Of a DNA stretch of 64,000 nucleotides, positions 50,417 to 60,412 are shown piece after piece; position 1 is the stretch's first letter, and every line of letters starts with the position of its first letter. A program made the translations under genes and the position numbers. This DNA is from Clusia tigrina. Its lineage: Eukaryota > Arthropoda > Insecta > Diptera > Clusiidae. The stretch lies in assembly GCA_920105625.2 (NCBI GenBank), contig OV050031.1, positions 77,261,995 to 77,325,994 of the forward strand, read 5' to 3'. The notes beneath the pieces are model-generated. The model was not told the DNA's origin. It was given only the letters and a program-made list of their open reading frames with translations, and did not search any database.

Positions 50417-52141
50417 GAGAAAAACTGCGGAAAAGTATTGCTTCTTTCCGAACGTTTCTTGTATAGTGTTTACAATGCGATGAACTTGTTCGATAGTACT
50501 GTGTTTTTCTCTAAACCCAAACTGGTGGTTTGGTATAACATTAGACTGTTTGACAACGTCTTTAATACGCTTTAATAACCAACTTTCAAAGAGTTTTGAA
50601 AAAATTGATAGCAGACTAATTGGTCTGTAGGAAGAGACGCTTGTTGGGTCCATTCCAGCTTTGGGAATCATGATAATTTGAGAAATTTTCCATGAGTAAG
50701 GAAAGAATCCAGTGCGTATTATAGCATTTAATATATGCAAGAGATGCATTGTGGCTATTGCTGGGAGCTCTTTTATCATTTGGCCCGTAATCAGATCACA
50801 CCCTGGAGATTTTTTGGCTTTGAGTTCTTTGATAGCGTTTGTCAGCTCCTTTTTGGCAATCGAGATACCATTGACGCTAGGGATAGCATCAACCGCCGTT
50901 AGAGAACGGACGGAACTAGCAAGATTAGGGGTGAAAACTTGCTCCAAATGATTTGCGAATGCTATTCCCTTTTCTGCATCACTTCTTGCCCAGTTGCCGT
51001 TGGGAAGGCGTATTGGTGACTCCATTTGAATGGGTTTTTTCGAGTTTTTGGCCGTTCGCCATAGAGAATAGCTTGAGGCTTCTGTAGGACAGAGGGTCTC
51101 TACAAACTCGTGAAACTCGGAGGTTTCCTTTTCTTTTAGAAGGTGATGCAGTTTTTTAGTACATTCATTCAGTTTCTTCTTCAGAGAAGGTGATCTCTGC
51201 AATTGCCATTCTCTCCTAAGAGATCTTTTTTCGGAGAGGAGCTTCAGAATGTCTTGGGGAGTACACTCTTGTCGGGTTTGAACTTTAGAACGTGGTGTAG
51301 CAATTTTTACTGTTTGGGATAGCAATTGAGTGAAATTGAAAATAGCGGAGTTTATTTCCTGCTCAGACTTTAGGGAAGTCTTTATTTCAAGATGTGAACT
51401 TATGAACATCTTATATTTAAGCCAGTCTGTATTCTTGTAGTCGAAACTACCACTCACGTTTTTCTGATAGGAGTTTTCAGAAAAGATAGTTATTATTGTG
51501 GGAGTGTGATCAGAGGACAGCTCCAGAGAGGAATGCACAAGAGAGTGTACATTATTTATACCTCTAGTAATGGCGAAGTCAATAAGATCTGGAATCTTCT
51601 GTTTGTCGGATGGCCAGTATGTAAGCTTACCATTGGACAAGACATTAAGACCAAGAGCATTTATCGTAGAGAAGAGTTTTCTGCCTTTGGGAGTTACTAA
51701 ACGTGAGCCCCAATGAGTATGCTTTGCATTAAAGTCTCCAGCAGCAATGAACTTAGCATCGAGAGTACTAAAGAATTGTTTGTACTGCTGCTCATCTATA
51801 TTAAACCTGGGTGGGCAATAGATGGATGATACTGTCAAGCCTTTGACGTATTCTTCGAGCTGAATAGTCGTCGCTTGTAGATAATCGGTACAGTATCCTT
51901 GCATTAGGAAATGCTTTATTCTATTCTTGACCAGAATAGCTGTACCACCACGTGCTTTGCCACCGGGGTGTTTGGTGTCATAAACTTTGTATCCCGCTAT
52001 CTGGAAACAGTTTTTCTGAGTAAGGTGAGTTTCAGAAATTAGCATCAAATCTATTGAGTTATCGTTGAGAAATAGTTTGAGCTCATTTTTGTGCTGACTT
52101 ATGCCATTTGCATTCCAATGACAGATTTTCAGTGCGTTCAT
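50150..52141 (-). CDS. Retrotransposon ORF2, endonuclease plus truncated reverse transcriptase, running into satellite
   Basis: The frame is 663 residues, but only about 1-575 (52,141-50,417) belong to the element; the last 88 are translated satellite. Residues 1-220 are an APE-type endonuclease that nicks target DNA in target-primed reverse transcription. Its expected residues are present: WNANGI (9-14), E37 in SETHL, Y108 before PP, GDFN (135-138), D185/D188 and SDH (210-212). Residues 221-430 form the linker. The reverse transcriptase starts near 431 with KKSPGCDL (443-450), SYRPISLL (504-511) and HQFGFREKHSTIEQVHR (539-555). The frame leaves the element after SAVFL (571-575), just before the motif where the first catalytic aspartate is expected. 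The palm, thumb and C-terminal region are missing, so polymerase activity is not expected. The start ATG overlaps the ORF1 stop. Confidence 0.9.
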   Translation of the reverse strand: MNALKICHWNANGISQHKNELKLFLNDNSIDLMLISETHLTQKNCFQIAGYKVYDTKHPGGKARGGTAILVKNRIKHFLMQGYCTDYLQATTIQLEEYVKGLTVSSIYCPPRFNIDEQQYKQFFSTLDAKFIAAGDFNAKHTHWGSRLVTPKGRKLFSTINALGLNVLSNGKLTYWPSDKQKIPDLIDFAITRGINNVHSLVHSSLELSSDHTPTIITIFSENSYQKNVSGSFDYKNTDWLKYKMFISSHLEIKTSLKSEQEINSAIFNFTQLLSQTVKIATPRSKVQTRQECTPQDILKLLSEKRSLRREWQLQRSPSLKKKLNECTKKLHHLLKEKETSEFHEFVETLCPTEASSYSLWRTAKNSKKPIQMESPIRLPNGNWARSDAEKGIAFANHLEQVFTPNLASSVRSLTAVDAIPSVNGISIAKKELTNAIKELKAKKSPGCDLITGQMIKELPAIATMHLLHILNAIIRTGFFPYSWKISQIIMIPKAGMDPTSVSSYRPISLLSIFSKLFESWLLKRIKDVVKQSNVIPNHQFGFREKHSTIEQVHRIVNTIQETFGKKQYFSAVFLSRHRSLCQRLSILLSRCRCRLGGLLPSICLYLPLSASVGVSVVVAASCQRLCRHLSRCRCRLGVCCLLYAYFYPNLPQSASQPVSVSL
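52138..52141 (-). other. ATGA stop-start overlap coupling ORF1 and ORF2
   Basis: On the minus strand the ORF2 start codon (52,141-52,139) and the ORF1 stop TGA (52,140-52,138) share two bases, giving ATGA. In some two-ORF non-LTR elements an overlap of this kind supports ORF2 translation by termination followed by reinitiation. The overlap is directly visible; that mechanism is inference for this element. Confidence 0.85.
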
Positions 52142-53703
52142 GGTTTTGTTAATAGGGATTGCAAAAGCATGTTCTGATTACGTATCATGTCTTGCATCAT
52201 ACTTTGCATTGAGTACATAAATTGCGTCATATTTGCGATGAACTCTTGTAAAGTCTTTTCAAGAGTACTCTTATCATTTTTAGGGTTTACTGGTGGGGTG
52301 CCTTTGAGAATATTTGCGTAAGAAATACTTGAAGGCTGTGCTTCACGGGCAGAGATTTCGCGCAAAACTGTTACGGGAGGAACAGTTTTAACTTGTTTTG
52401 GCTGAGGTGCAAATTTCTTTTTTATATGAGCGTATACAGTGCAGCCTCTGTAGTTTGCAGTGTGATTTTCACCACAGTTGCTGCATTTTTTGACACTGGA
52501 GTGGTCTTTGGGCTTTGTGCAGTTTTGTGACATGTGGAGATCACCACAAACGACACATACACTGGGAAGTGTACAGTATTTTCTAGTGTGCCCAAATTCT
52601 TGGCAGTTCAGGAATTGAACTGTTCCAATTCGCTTGTGGGGTTCTTCTACAGAGATTTTAATATGTAGAAGATAGCGAAGGCTGTAGATCGGGTGTGATT
52701 CGCCTTTTCTGAGGTTCGAGTCGACTGGCTGTGGCTCAACGCGAAAGAGCGGCAGTGGAATCTTATCTTTATTGCGTATGTTAAGCACAGAGTTTGCGGT
52801 AAAACCCTCTTGGGATAGGGCTTCTCTTATTTCGTTGACATCTACGTCAGCTTCGATTCCTCTAAGGACAACAACAATGCCTTTGCTACTTTTAAGTTGG
52901 TAGGCGTAATAGTTTTTTTTCTCTGTGTCAAAGAGATTGACGACTTTGCGATAGCTTGATTCGATATATAATTGAATTTTGGTTTCATGTATTTTGCCTT
53001 CTAGTATTGGGACAACATGAAAGTTTTTAGCACCAATTAGAGTAGTTAGAGTTTTTACGAGAGCGTTAGAGTTGCGCTCCCTTAAATAAATTGGTGGGGG
53101 CTTTACCTCTTTTAGCACTATCTGGGTAGAATTGTCTTCGGCATTTGCAAGAGGTGCAAACCTGTTAGAAGCGAGTGGATTCTTTACAGAAGCAGAATCA
53201 TTAGATTTAATCTGCTTTGCCGATTTTTGAGACAATTTTTGAGGACTCAACTTGCGCTTAACCACAATATAGCGGTCCATACCAGTCTGTATTACCGAAC
53301 GTTTTCCTTGGTTGGCTGTAGCATGCATGTTGAGAGGTTCTACTGGTGAGAGAGAGTTGCTTTGCATACTCCACGGCAAAGTGTTTACCGACCCAGAGCC
53401 AACAATAAGCGTACTTACGTTTTTGCAGCAGTCGTTACTTACTGTAATGTGCTCAAGCTGAGAGCCAGTGTTAGCAGAGCCAGAGAGGGAGAGCTGTTTA
53501 TGGGAGCAGTCAGACACTGAAAAGCTGCGCTGCCTACCGCTGCTGTCGAATTGCGCTATAAGTGTATTAATTTCACTTGGCGAGAGATCGCAACGGTTTT
53601 TATTTATTTTCACGCTTTTGTTATTGTTTTGTTTTGTTTGCGCATCGGTTGTCTTCGTTGCCGTTGCTGCACTAGCTGAACGCACGGGTGGCGACCGCAA
53701 CAT
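52138..53703 (-). CDS. Retrotransposon ORF1, Gag-like zinc-knuckle nucleic-acid-binding protein
   Basis: This is a complete 521-residue frame. ORF1 proteins of Jockey-clade elements bind element RNA and form ribonucleoprotein particles. Residues 1-190 are Ser/Thr/Lys-rich and low in complexity. Residues about 200-345 resemble the folded region that precedes the knuckles in Jockey ORF1 proteins, including VVVLRGIEADVDVNEIREAL at about 277-296 and PLPLFRVEPQP. Three CCHC-type knuckles follow: 364-377 (F364, C367, H372, C377), 383-395 (C383, C386, H390, C395) and 407-421 (C407, C410, H414, C421) with the clade-typical ANYRGC. Phe replaces the expected first cysteine of knuckle 1. The C-terminal tail, about 480-515, is Met/Gln-rich and probably helical. 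The ATG at 53,703 is preceded by an in-frame TAA 33 bases upstream, so no longer start is possible. The stop overlaps the ORF2 start. Confidence 0.93.
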   Translation of the reverse strand: MLRSPPVRSASAATATKTTDAQTKQNNNKSVKINKNRCDLSPSEINTLIAQFDSSGRQRSFSVSDCSHKQLSLSGSANTGSQLEHITVSNDCCKNVSTLIVGSGSVNTLPWSMQSNSLSPVEPLNMHATANQGKRSVIQTGMDRYIVVKRKLSPQKLSQKSAKQIKSNDSASVKNPLASNRFAPLANAEDNSTQIVLKEVKPPPIYLRERNSNALVKTLTTLIGAKNFHVVPILEGKIHETKIQLYIESSYRKVVNLFDTEKKNYYAYQLKSSKGIVVVLRGIEADVDVNEIREALSQEGFTANSVLNIRNKDKIPLPLFRVEPQPVDSNLRKGESHPIYSLRYLLHIKISVEEPHKRIGTVQFLNCQEFGHTRKYCTLPSVCVVCGDLHMSQNCTKPKDHSSVKKCSNCGENHTANYRGCTVYAHIKKKFAPQPKQVKTVPPVTVLREISAREAQPSSISYANILKGTPPVNPKNDKSTLEKTLQEFIANMTQFMYSMQSMMQDMIRNQNMLLQSLLTKP

Positions 53704-53850
53704 GTAATGTTTACAGGTCAGAGTTTCGCGATTTTATTTTTATTTTGTTCTTTGTTGTATGTAGTTATATTTATCAGTACTTTTTTGTTAGCCGGGTAGA
53801 GAGTTTTTGATTTTTTTTGTTTCTGATGATATTTTTAATTTTTTGTTTTC
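53704..53850 (-). promoter_or_regulatory. Probable 5' UTR and internal promoter region of the Jockey element
   Basis: These are 147 bases between the satellite junction and the ORF1 ATG. Read on the minus strand the segment is A-rich, beginning GAAAACAAAAAATTAAAAA. It has no satellite similarity, so it belongs to the element. Jockey-type elements are generally transcribed from an internal promoter in the 5' leader; I infer that role from position and cannot identify a convincing initiator. The base at -3 of the ATG is T, so the start context is weak. Whether 53,850 is the true 5' end of the element or a few bases are missing cannot be decided from one copy. Confidence 0.5.
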
Positions 53851-56345
53851 GGCAGCAACTGAGACGCCTACAGAGACGCTGATATACACTGCGACACCGT
53901 CTGAGACGCCGAGTGAGGCAGATTGGGGTAGATATAGGCGAAAAGAGGCAGCAGAGCCACCAATCGACCGCGACAGCGACTGAGACGCCTACAGAGACGC
54001 TGACAGAGGCTGCGACGCCGACTGAGATGCCGCCTGAGGTAGATAGGGGTAGATATAGGCATAGAAAATGCAACAGACCCCCCAATCGAGAGCCGCAGCT
54101 ACTGAGACGCCTACAGAGACGCTGAGAGAGGCTGCGGCGCCGACTGAGACGCCGAATGAAGCTGAGAGGGGTAGACATAGGCATAGAGAAGGCAGCAGAC
54201 CCCCCAATAGACAGCGGCAACAAATGAGACGCCTACAGAGACGCTGGCAGGGGCTGCGACGCCGACTGAGATTCCGACTGAGGCCGGTAGGGGTAGATAT
54301 TGGCATAGAGAAGGCAGCAGACCCCCCAACCGACGAGACGCCGACATAGACGCTGACAGAGGCTGCGATGCTGACTGACACGCCGACTGAGGCAGATAAG
54401 GGTAGATATAGGCAAAGAGAAGGCATCAGACCCCCAATCGACAGCGGCAGCGACTGAGACGCATTCAGAGACGCTGACAGACGCTGCGACGCCGACTGAG
54501 ACGCCGACTGAGGCAGATAAGGGTAGATATTGGCATGGAGAAGGCAGCAGACCTGCAGAAATGCTGCGGAGCCGACTGTGGCGCCGACTGAGGCAGATAG
54601 GGAAAAGATAGGCATAGAGGAGTCAGCAGACCCCCCAATCAACAGCGGCAGCGACTGAGACGCCTACAGAGACGCTGACAGAGGGTGCGACGACGATTGA
54701 GGCGACGACTGAGGCAGACTGGATAAGACATAGGCATAGAGAAGGTAGCAGAAAACCCAATCGACAGCGGCAACAACTGAGACGCCTACAGAGACGCTGA
54801 TGGAGGCTCCGACGGCGACTGAGACGTCGATTGAGGCAGAGAGGGGTAAATATAGGCTTAGAGAAGGCAGCAGACCCCCCAATCGACAGCGGCAAGAAGC
54901 CTACAGAGACGCTGACAGAGGCTGCGAAGCCGATTGTGACGCTGACTGAGGCAGGTAGGGGTAGAAACAGGCGTACAGAATGCAGCAGTCCCCCCAATCG
55001 ACGGCGGCAGCGATTGAGACGCCTACAGAGACGCTGAGAGAGGCTGCGGTGCCGACCGAGGCTGAGAGGGGTGGCCATAGCATAGAGAAGGCAGCAGACC
55101 CCCCCAATCGACAGCGGCAACAAATGAGACGCCTACAGAGACGCTGACAGAGGCTGCGACTTCGACTGAAATTCCGACTGAGGCAGGTAGGGGTAGATAT
55201 TGGCATAGATAAGGCAGCAGATCCCCCCAACCGACAGCGGCAACGACTGAGACGCCGACATAGACGCTGACAGAGGCTGCGACGCCAACTGAGGCAGATA
55301 GGGGTAGATATTGGCATAGAGAAGGCAGCAGACCCCCCCAATCGACAGCGACAGCGACTGAGACGCCTACAGAGACGCTGACAGAGGCTGCGACGCCGAC
55401 TGGGACACCGACTGAGGCAGAGAGGGGTACACATAGGCATAGAGAAGGTAGCAGACAACCAAATCGACAACGGCAACAACTGAGACGCATACAGAGACGC
55501 TGGTAGAGGCTGCGATGCCGACTGAGACGCCGACTGAGGCAGATAAGGGTAGATATTGGCATAAAGATGGCAGCAGACCCCCCAATCGATAGCGGCAGCA
55601 ACTGAGACGCCTACAGAGACGCTGACATATGCTGAGACGTCGACTGAGACGCCGACTGAGGCAGATAGGGGTAGATATAGGCATAGAGAAGGCAGCAGAC
55701 CCCCAATGGACAGCGGCAGCGACTGAGACGCATTCAGAGACGCTGACATTGGCTGTGACGCTGACTGAGACGCCGACTGAGGCAGATAAGGGTAGATATA
55801 GGTTTAGAGAAGGCAGCAGATCCCCCCCAACCGACAGCGGCAACGACTGAGACGCCGACATAGACGCTGACAGAGGCTGCGACGCCGACTGAGGCAGATA
55901 GGTTTAGATATAGGCATAGAGAAGGCACCAGACCCCGCAATTAACACAGGCAGCGACTGAGACGCCTACAGAGACGCTGACATACGCTGCGACGCCGTCT
56001 GAGACGCCGACTGAGGCAGATAGGGGAAGATATAGGCATAAAGAGGCAGCAGTTCCACCAATCGACCGCGGCAGCGACTGAGACGCCTACAGAGACGCTG
56101 ACAGAGGCTGCGACGCCGACTGAGATGCCGAAAGAGGCAGATAGGGGTAGATATAGGCATAGAAAATGCAGCAGACCCCCCAATCGACAGCCGCAGCTAC
56201 TGACACGCCTACAGAGACGCTGAGAGAGGCTGCGGCGCCGACTGAGACTCCGAATGACGCTGAGAGGGGTAGACATAGGCATAGAGAAGGCAGCAGACCC
56301 CCCAATCGACAGCGGCAACAAATGAGACGCCTACAGAGACGCTGG
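53851..56345. repeat. Satellite immediately right of the retrotransposon
   Basis: It begins with a GGCGTAAAGAGG-type monomer that is unusually diverged (GGCGAAAAGAGG, GAGCCACC, GATTGGGG and other changes). It continues with monomer types also seen left of the insertion. About 55,945-56,345 resembles the stretch starting at 46,460. No gene is seen. Confidence 0.8.
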
Positions 56346-57880
56346 CAGAGGCTGCGACGCCGACTGAGATTCCGACTGAGGCAGGTAGGGGTAGATATTG
56401 GCATAGAGAAGGCAGCAGACCCCCCAACCGACAGCGGCAGCGACTGAGACGCCGACATAGACGCTGATAGAGGCTGCGATGCCAACTGAGACGCCGACTG
56501 AGGCAGATAGGCGTAGATATAGGCATAGAGAAGGCATCAGACCCCCAATCGAGAGCGGCAGCGACTGAGATGCCTACAGAGACGATGACAGAGGCTGTGA
56601 CGCTGACTGAGACGCCGACTGAGGCAGATAAGGGTAGATATTGGCATAGAGAAGGCAGCAGACCTGCAGAAACGCTGCGAAGCCGACTGTGGCGCCGACT
56701 GTGGCGCCGACTGAGGCAGATAGGGGAAGAGATAGGCATAGAGGAGTCAGCAGACCCCCCAATCAACAGCGGCAGCGACTGAGACGCCTACAGAGACACT
56801 GAGACTGGCTGCGACGCCGACTGAGGCAGATAGGGGTAGAAATAGGCATAGAGAAGGCAGTAGACCCACAATCGAGAACGGCAGCGACTGAGATGCCTAC
56901 AGAGACGCTGACAAGAGGCTGCGACGACGACTGAGACGCCGACTGAGGCAGATAGGGGTAGATATAGGCATATAGAAGGCAGCAGACACCCCAATCGACA
57001 GCGGCAGCGACTGAGAAGAATAGAGAGGCGCTGACAGAGGCTGCGATGCTGACAGAGGCTGCGATGCCGACTGAGACGCCGACTGAGGCAGAGAGGGTTA
57101 TAAATAGGCATAGAGAAGGCAGCAGACTCCCCAATCGACAGCGGCAACAACTGAGACGCCTACAGAGACGCTGATAGAGGCTGCGACGCCGACTGAGATG
57201 CCGACTTATGCAGATAGGGGTAGATATAGGCATAGAAAGTGCAGCAGACCCCCAATCGACAGCGGGATCGACTGAGAAGCATTCAGAGACGCTGACAGAG
57301 GCTGCGACGCGGACTGAGTTGCCGACTGACGCAGATAAGGGTAGATATAGGCTTAGACAAGACAGCAGACCCCCCAATCGACAGCAGCAGCTACTGAGAC
57401 GCCTACAGAGAAGCTGAGAGAGGCTGCGGCGTCGAATGAGGTAGATAGGGGAAGATATAGGCATAGAGAAGGCACCAGACCCCGCAATCAACAGCGGCAG
57501 CGACTGAGACGCCTACAGAGACGCTGACATACGCTGCGACGCCGTCTGAGACGCCGACTGAGGCAGATAAGGGTATATATAGGCATAAAGAGGCAGCAGA
57601 TCTACCAATCGACCGCGGCAGCGACTGAGACGCCTACAGAGACGCTGGCAGAGGCTGCGACGGCGACTGAGATGCCGACTGAGGCAGATAGGGGTAGATA
57701 TAGGCATAGAAAGTGCAGCAGACCCCCCAATCGACAGCCGCAGCTACTGAGACGCCTACAGAGACGCTGAGAGAGGCTGCGGCGCCGACTGAGGCAGATA
57801 CGGGTAGATATAGGCATAGAGAAGGCAGCAGACACCCCCATCGACAACGGCAACAACTGAGACGCATACAGAGACGCTGG
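56346..57880. repeat. 1,535-bp tandem duplication, copy 1
   Basis: This is directly repeated at 57,881-59,415 without a gap. Only a handful of single-base differences were seen by eye, for example GACTGAGG against GATTGAGG near 56,617 and TCTACC against TCCACC near 57,601. The near identity marks a recent unequal exchange. Confidence 0.92.
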
Positions 57881-59415
57881 CAGAGGCTGCGACGCCGACT
57901 GAGATTCCGACTGAGGCAGGTAGGGGTAGATATTGGCATAGAGAAGGCAGCAGACCCCCCAACCGACAGCGGCAGCGACTGAGACGCCGACATAGACGCT
58001 GATAGAGGCTGCGATGCCAACTGAGACGCCGACTGAGGCAGATAGGCGTAGATATAGGCATAGAGAAGGCATCAGACCCCCAATCGAGAGCGGCAGCGAC
58101 TGAGATGCCTACAGAGACGATGACAGAGGCTGTGACGCTGACTGAGACGCCGATTGAGGCAGATAAGGGTAGATATTGGCATAGAGAAGGCAGCAGACCT
58201 GCAGAAACGCTGCGAAGCCGACTGTGGCGCCGACTGTGGCGCCGACTGAGGCAGATAGGGGAAGAGATAGGCATAGAGGAGTCAGCAGACCCCCCAATCA
58301 ACAGCGGCAGCGACTGAGACGCCTACAGAGACACTGAGACTGGCTGCGACGCCGACTGAGGCAGATAGGGGTAGAAATAGGCATAGAGAAGGCAGTAGAC
58401 CCACAATCGAGAACGGCAGCGACTGAGATGCCTACAGAGACGCTGACAAGAGGCTGCGACGACGACTGAGACGCCGACTGAGGCAGATAGGGGTAGATAT
58501 AGGCATATAGAAGGCAGCAGACACCCCAATCGACAGCGGCAGCGACTGAGAAGAATAGAGAGGCGCTGACAGAGGCTGCGATGCTGACAGAGGCTGCGAT
58601 GCCGACTGAGACGCCGACTGAGGCAGAGAGGGTTATACATAGGCATAGAGAAGGCAGCAGACTCCCCAATCGACAGCGGCAACAACTGAGACGCCTACAG
58701 AGACGCTGATAGAGGCTGCGACGCCGACTGAGATGCCGACTTATGCAGATAGGGGTAGATATAGGCATAGAAAGTGCAGCAGACCCCCAATCGACAGCGG
58801 GATCGACTGAGAAGCATTCAGAGACGCTGACAGAGGCTGCGACGCGGACTGAGTTGCCGACTGACGCAGATAAGGGTAGATATAGGCTTAGACAAGACAG
58901 CAGACCCCCCAATCGACAGCAGCAGCTACTGAGACGCCTACAGAGAAGCTGAGAGAGGCTGCGGCGTCGAATGAGGTAGATAGGGGAAGATATAGGCATA
59001 GATAAGGCACCAGACCCCGCAATCAACAGCGGCAGCGACTGAGACGCCTACAGAGACGCTGACATACGCTGCGACGCCGTCTGAGACGCCGACTGAGGCA
59101 GATAAGGGTATATATAGGCATAAAGAGGCAGCAGATCCACCAATCGACCGCGGCAGCGACTGAGACGCCTACAGAGACGCTGGCAGAGGCTGCGACGGCG
59201 ACTGAGATGCCGACTGAGGCAGATAGGGGTAGATATAGGCATAGAAAGTGCAGCAGACCCCCCAATCGACAGCCGCAGCTACTGAGACGCCTACAGAGAC
59301 GCTGAGAGAGGCTGCGGCGCCGACTGAGGCAGATACGGGTAGATATAGGCATAGAGAAGGCAGCAGACACCCCCATCGACAACGGCAACAACTGAGACGC
59401 ATACAGAGACGCTGG
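57881..59415. repeat. 1,535-bp tandem duplication, copy 2
   Basis: This is the head-to-tail copy of 56,346-57,880. It ends after ACGCATACAGAGACGCTGG, where copy 1 ran into CAGAGGCTGCG and this copy continues with TAGAGGCGGCG. Confidence 0.92.
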
Positions 59416-60412
59416 TAGAGGCGGCGACGCCGACTGAGATGCCGACTGAGGCAGATAGGGGTAGATATTGGCATAGAGAAGGCAGCAGACCCCCTAATCG
59501 ATAGCGGCAGCGACTGAGACGCCTACAGAGACGCTGACATAGGCTGAGACGTCGACTGAGACGCCGACTGAGGCAGATAGGGGTAGATATAGGCATACAG
59601 AAGGCAGCAGACCCCCAATGGACAGCGGCAGCGACTGAGACGCATCCAGAGATGATGACAGAGGCTGTGACGCTGACTGAGACGCCGACTGAAGCAGATA
59701 AGGGTAGATATAGGTTTAGAGAAGGCATCAGATCCCCCAAAAGACAGCGGCAGCGACTGAGACACCTACAGAGACGCTGACAGAGGCTGCGAAGCCGAGT
59801 GTGACACCGACTGAGGCAGGTAGGGGTAGATATAGGCGTACAGAATGCAGCAGTCCCCCCAATCGACGGCGGCAGCGATTGAGACGCCTAAAGATATGCT
59901 GACAGAGGCTGCGACGCCGACTGAGAGGTCGACTGAGGCAGATAGGGGTAGATATAGGCATAGAGAAGGCAGCAGACCCCCCAATCGACAGCGGCAGCAA
60001 CTGAGAATAATAGAGAGACGCTGGCAGAGGCTGCGACGCTGACAGAGGCTGCGATGCCGACTGAGACGCCGACTGAGGCAGAGAGGGTTAGACATAGGCA
60101 TAGAGAAGGCAGCAGACTCCCCAACCGACAGCGGCAGCCATTGAGACGCCTACAGAGACGCTGACAGAGGCTGCGACGCCGACTGAGACACCGACTGAGG
60201 CAGAGAAGGGTACACATAGGCATAGAGAAGGTAGCAGACAACCAAATCGACAGCGGCAACAACTGAGACGCCTACAGAGACGCTTATGGAGGCTGCGACG
60301 ACGACTGAGACGTCGATTGAGGCAGAGAGGGGTAAATATAGGCTTAGAGAAGGCAGCAGACCCCCCAATCGACAGCGGCAAGAAGCCTACAGAGACGCTG
60401 ACAGAGGCTGCG
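59230..60412. repeat. 1,937-bp offset repeat, copy 1
   Basis: This recurs at about 61,167-62,349. Shared rare features include ACGCCTAAAGATATGCTG, GAATAATAGAGAGACGCTGG and ACGCTTATGGAGG. The copies are separated by about 750 bp of other monomers, and their right ends diverge where this copy reads GTCGCC and the other GACGCC. Confidence 0.82.

Larger units (their letters stand above)
50417..53850 (-). mobile_element. 3'-truncated Jockey-clade non-LTR retrotransposon
   Basis: This is the only non-satellite DNA in the window and is visibly richer in A and T. On the minus strand it carries an A-rich 5' leader (53,850-53,704), ORF1 (53,703-52,138) and ORF2 from 52,141. ORF2 is cut inside the reverse transcriptase domain at about 50,417. 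Both frames are free of stops and frameshifts up to the cut, which suggests a fairly young copy. No 3' UTR, poly(A) or simple-repeat tail is present at the left junction. No target-site duplication can be recognised: the left flank ends in one monomer type (GATGCCGACTGAGA) and the right flank starts about 65 bases further on in monomer register, in another type. Jockey clade is assigned from ORF1 and ORF2 motifs. The species-level family is unknown. Confidence 0.93.

Noticed and set aside
50410..50440. GAGAAAAAC at the left junction as a poly(A) tail of the element
   Set aside because: On the element strand these bases are T-rich codons within the conserved reverse transcriptase frame (SAVFL), so they are coding sequence and not a tail.
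50712..50951. Plus-strand frames inside the retrotransposon (50,712-50,951; 51,506-51,700; 53,468-53,707)
   Set aside because: They are antisense shadows of ORF2 and ORF1, with no recognisable domain.
53800..53850. A-rich minus-strand start as the tail of a second, adjacent retroelement
   Set aside because: The leader leads directly into ORF1 with no boundary and no second element remnant, so it is more simply the 5' leader of the same element.
53774..54223. 149-residue minus-strand frame crossing the 5' junction of the element
   Set aside because: It joins satellite translation to the A-rich leader (a Lys/Asn-rich tail) and has no coding support.
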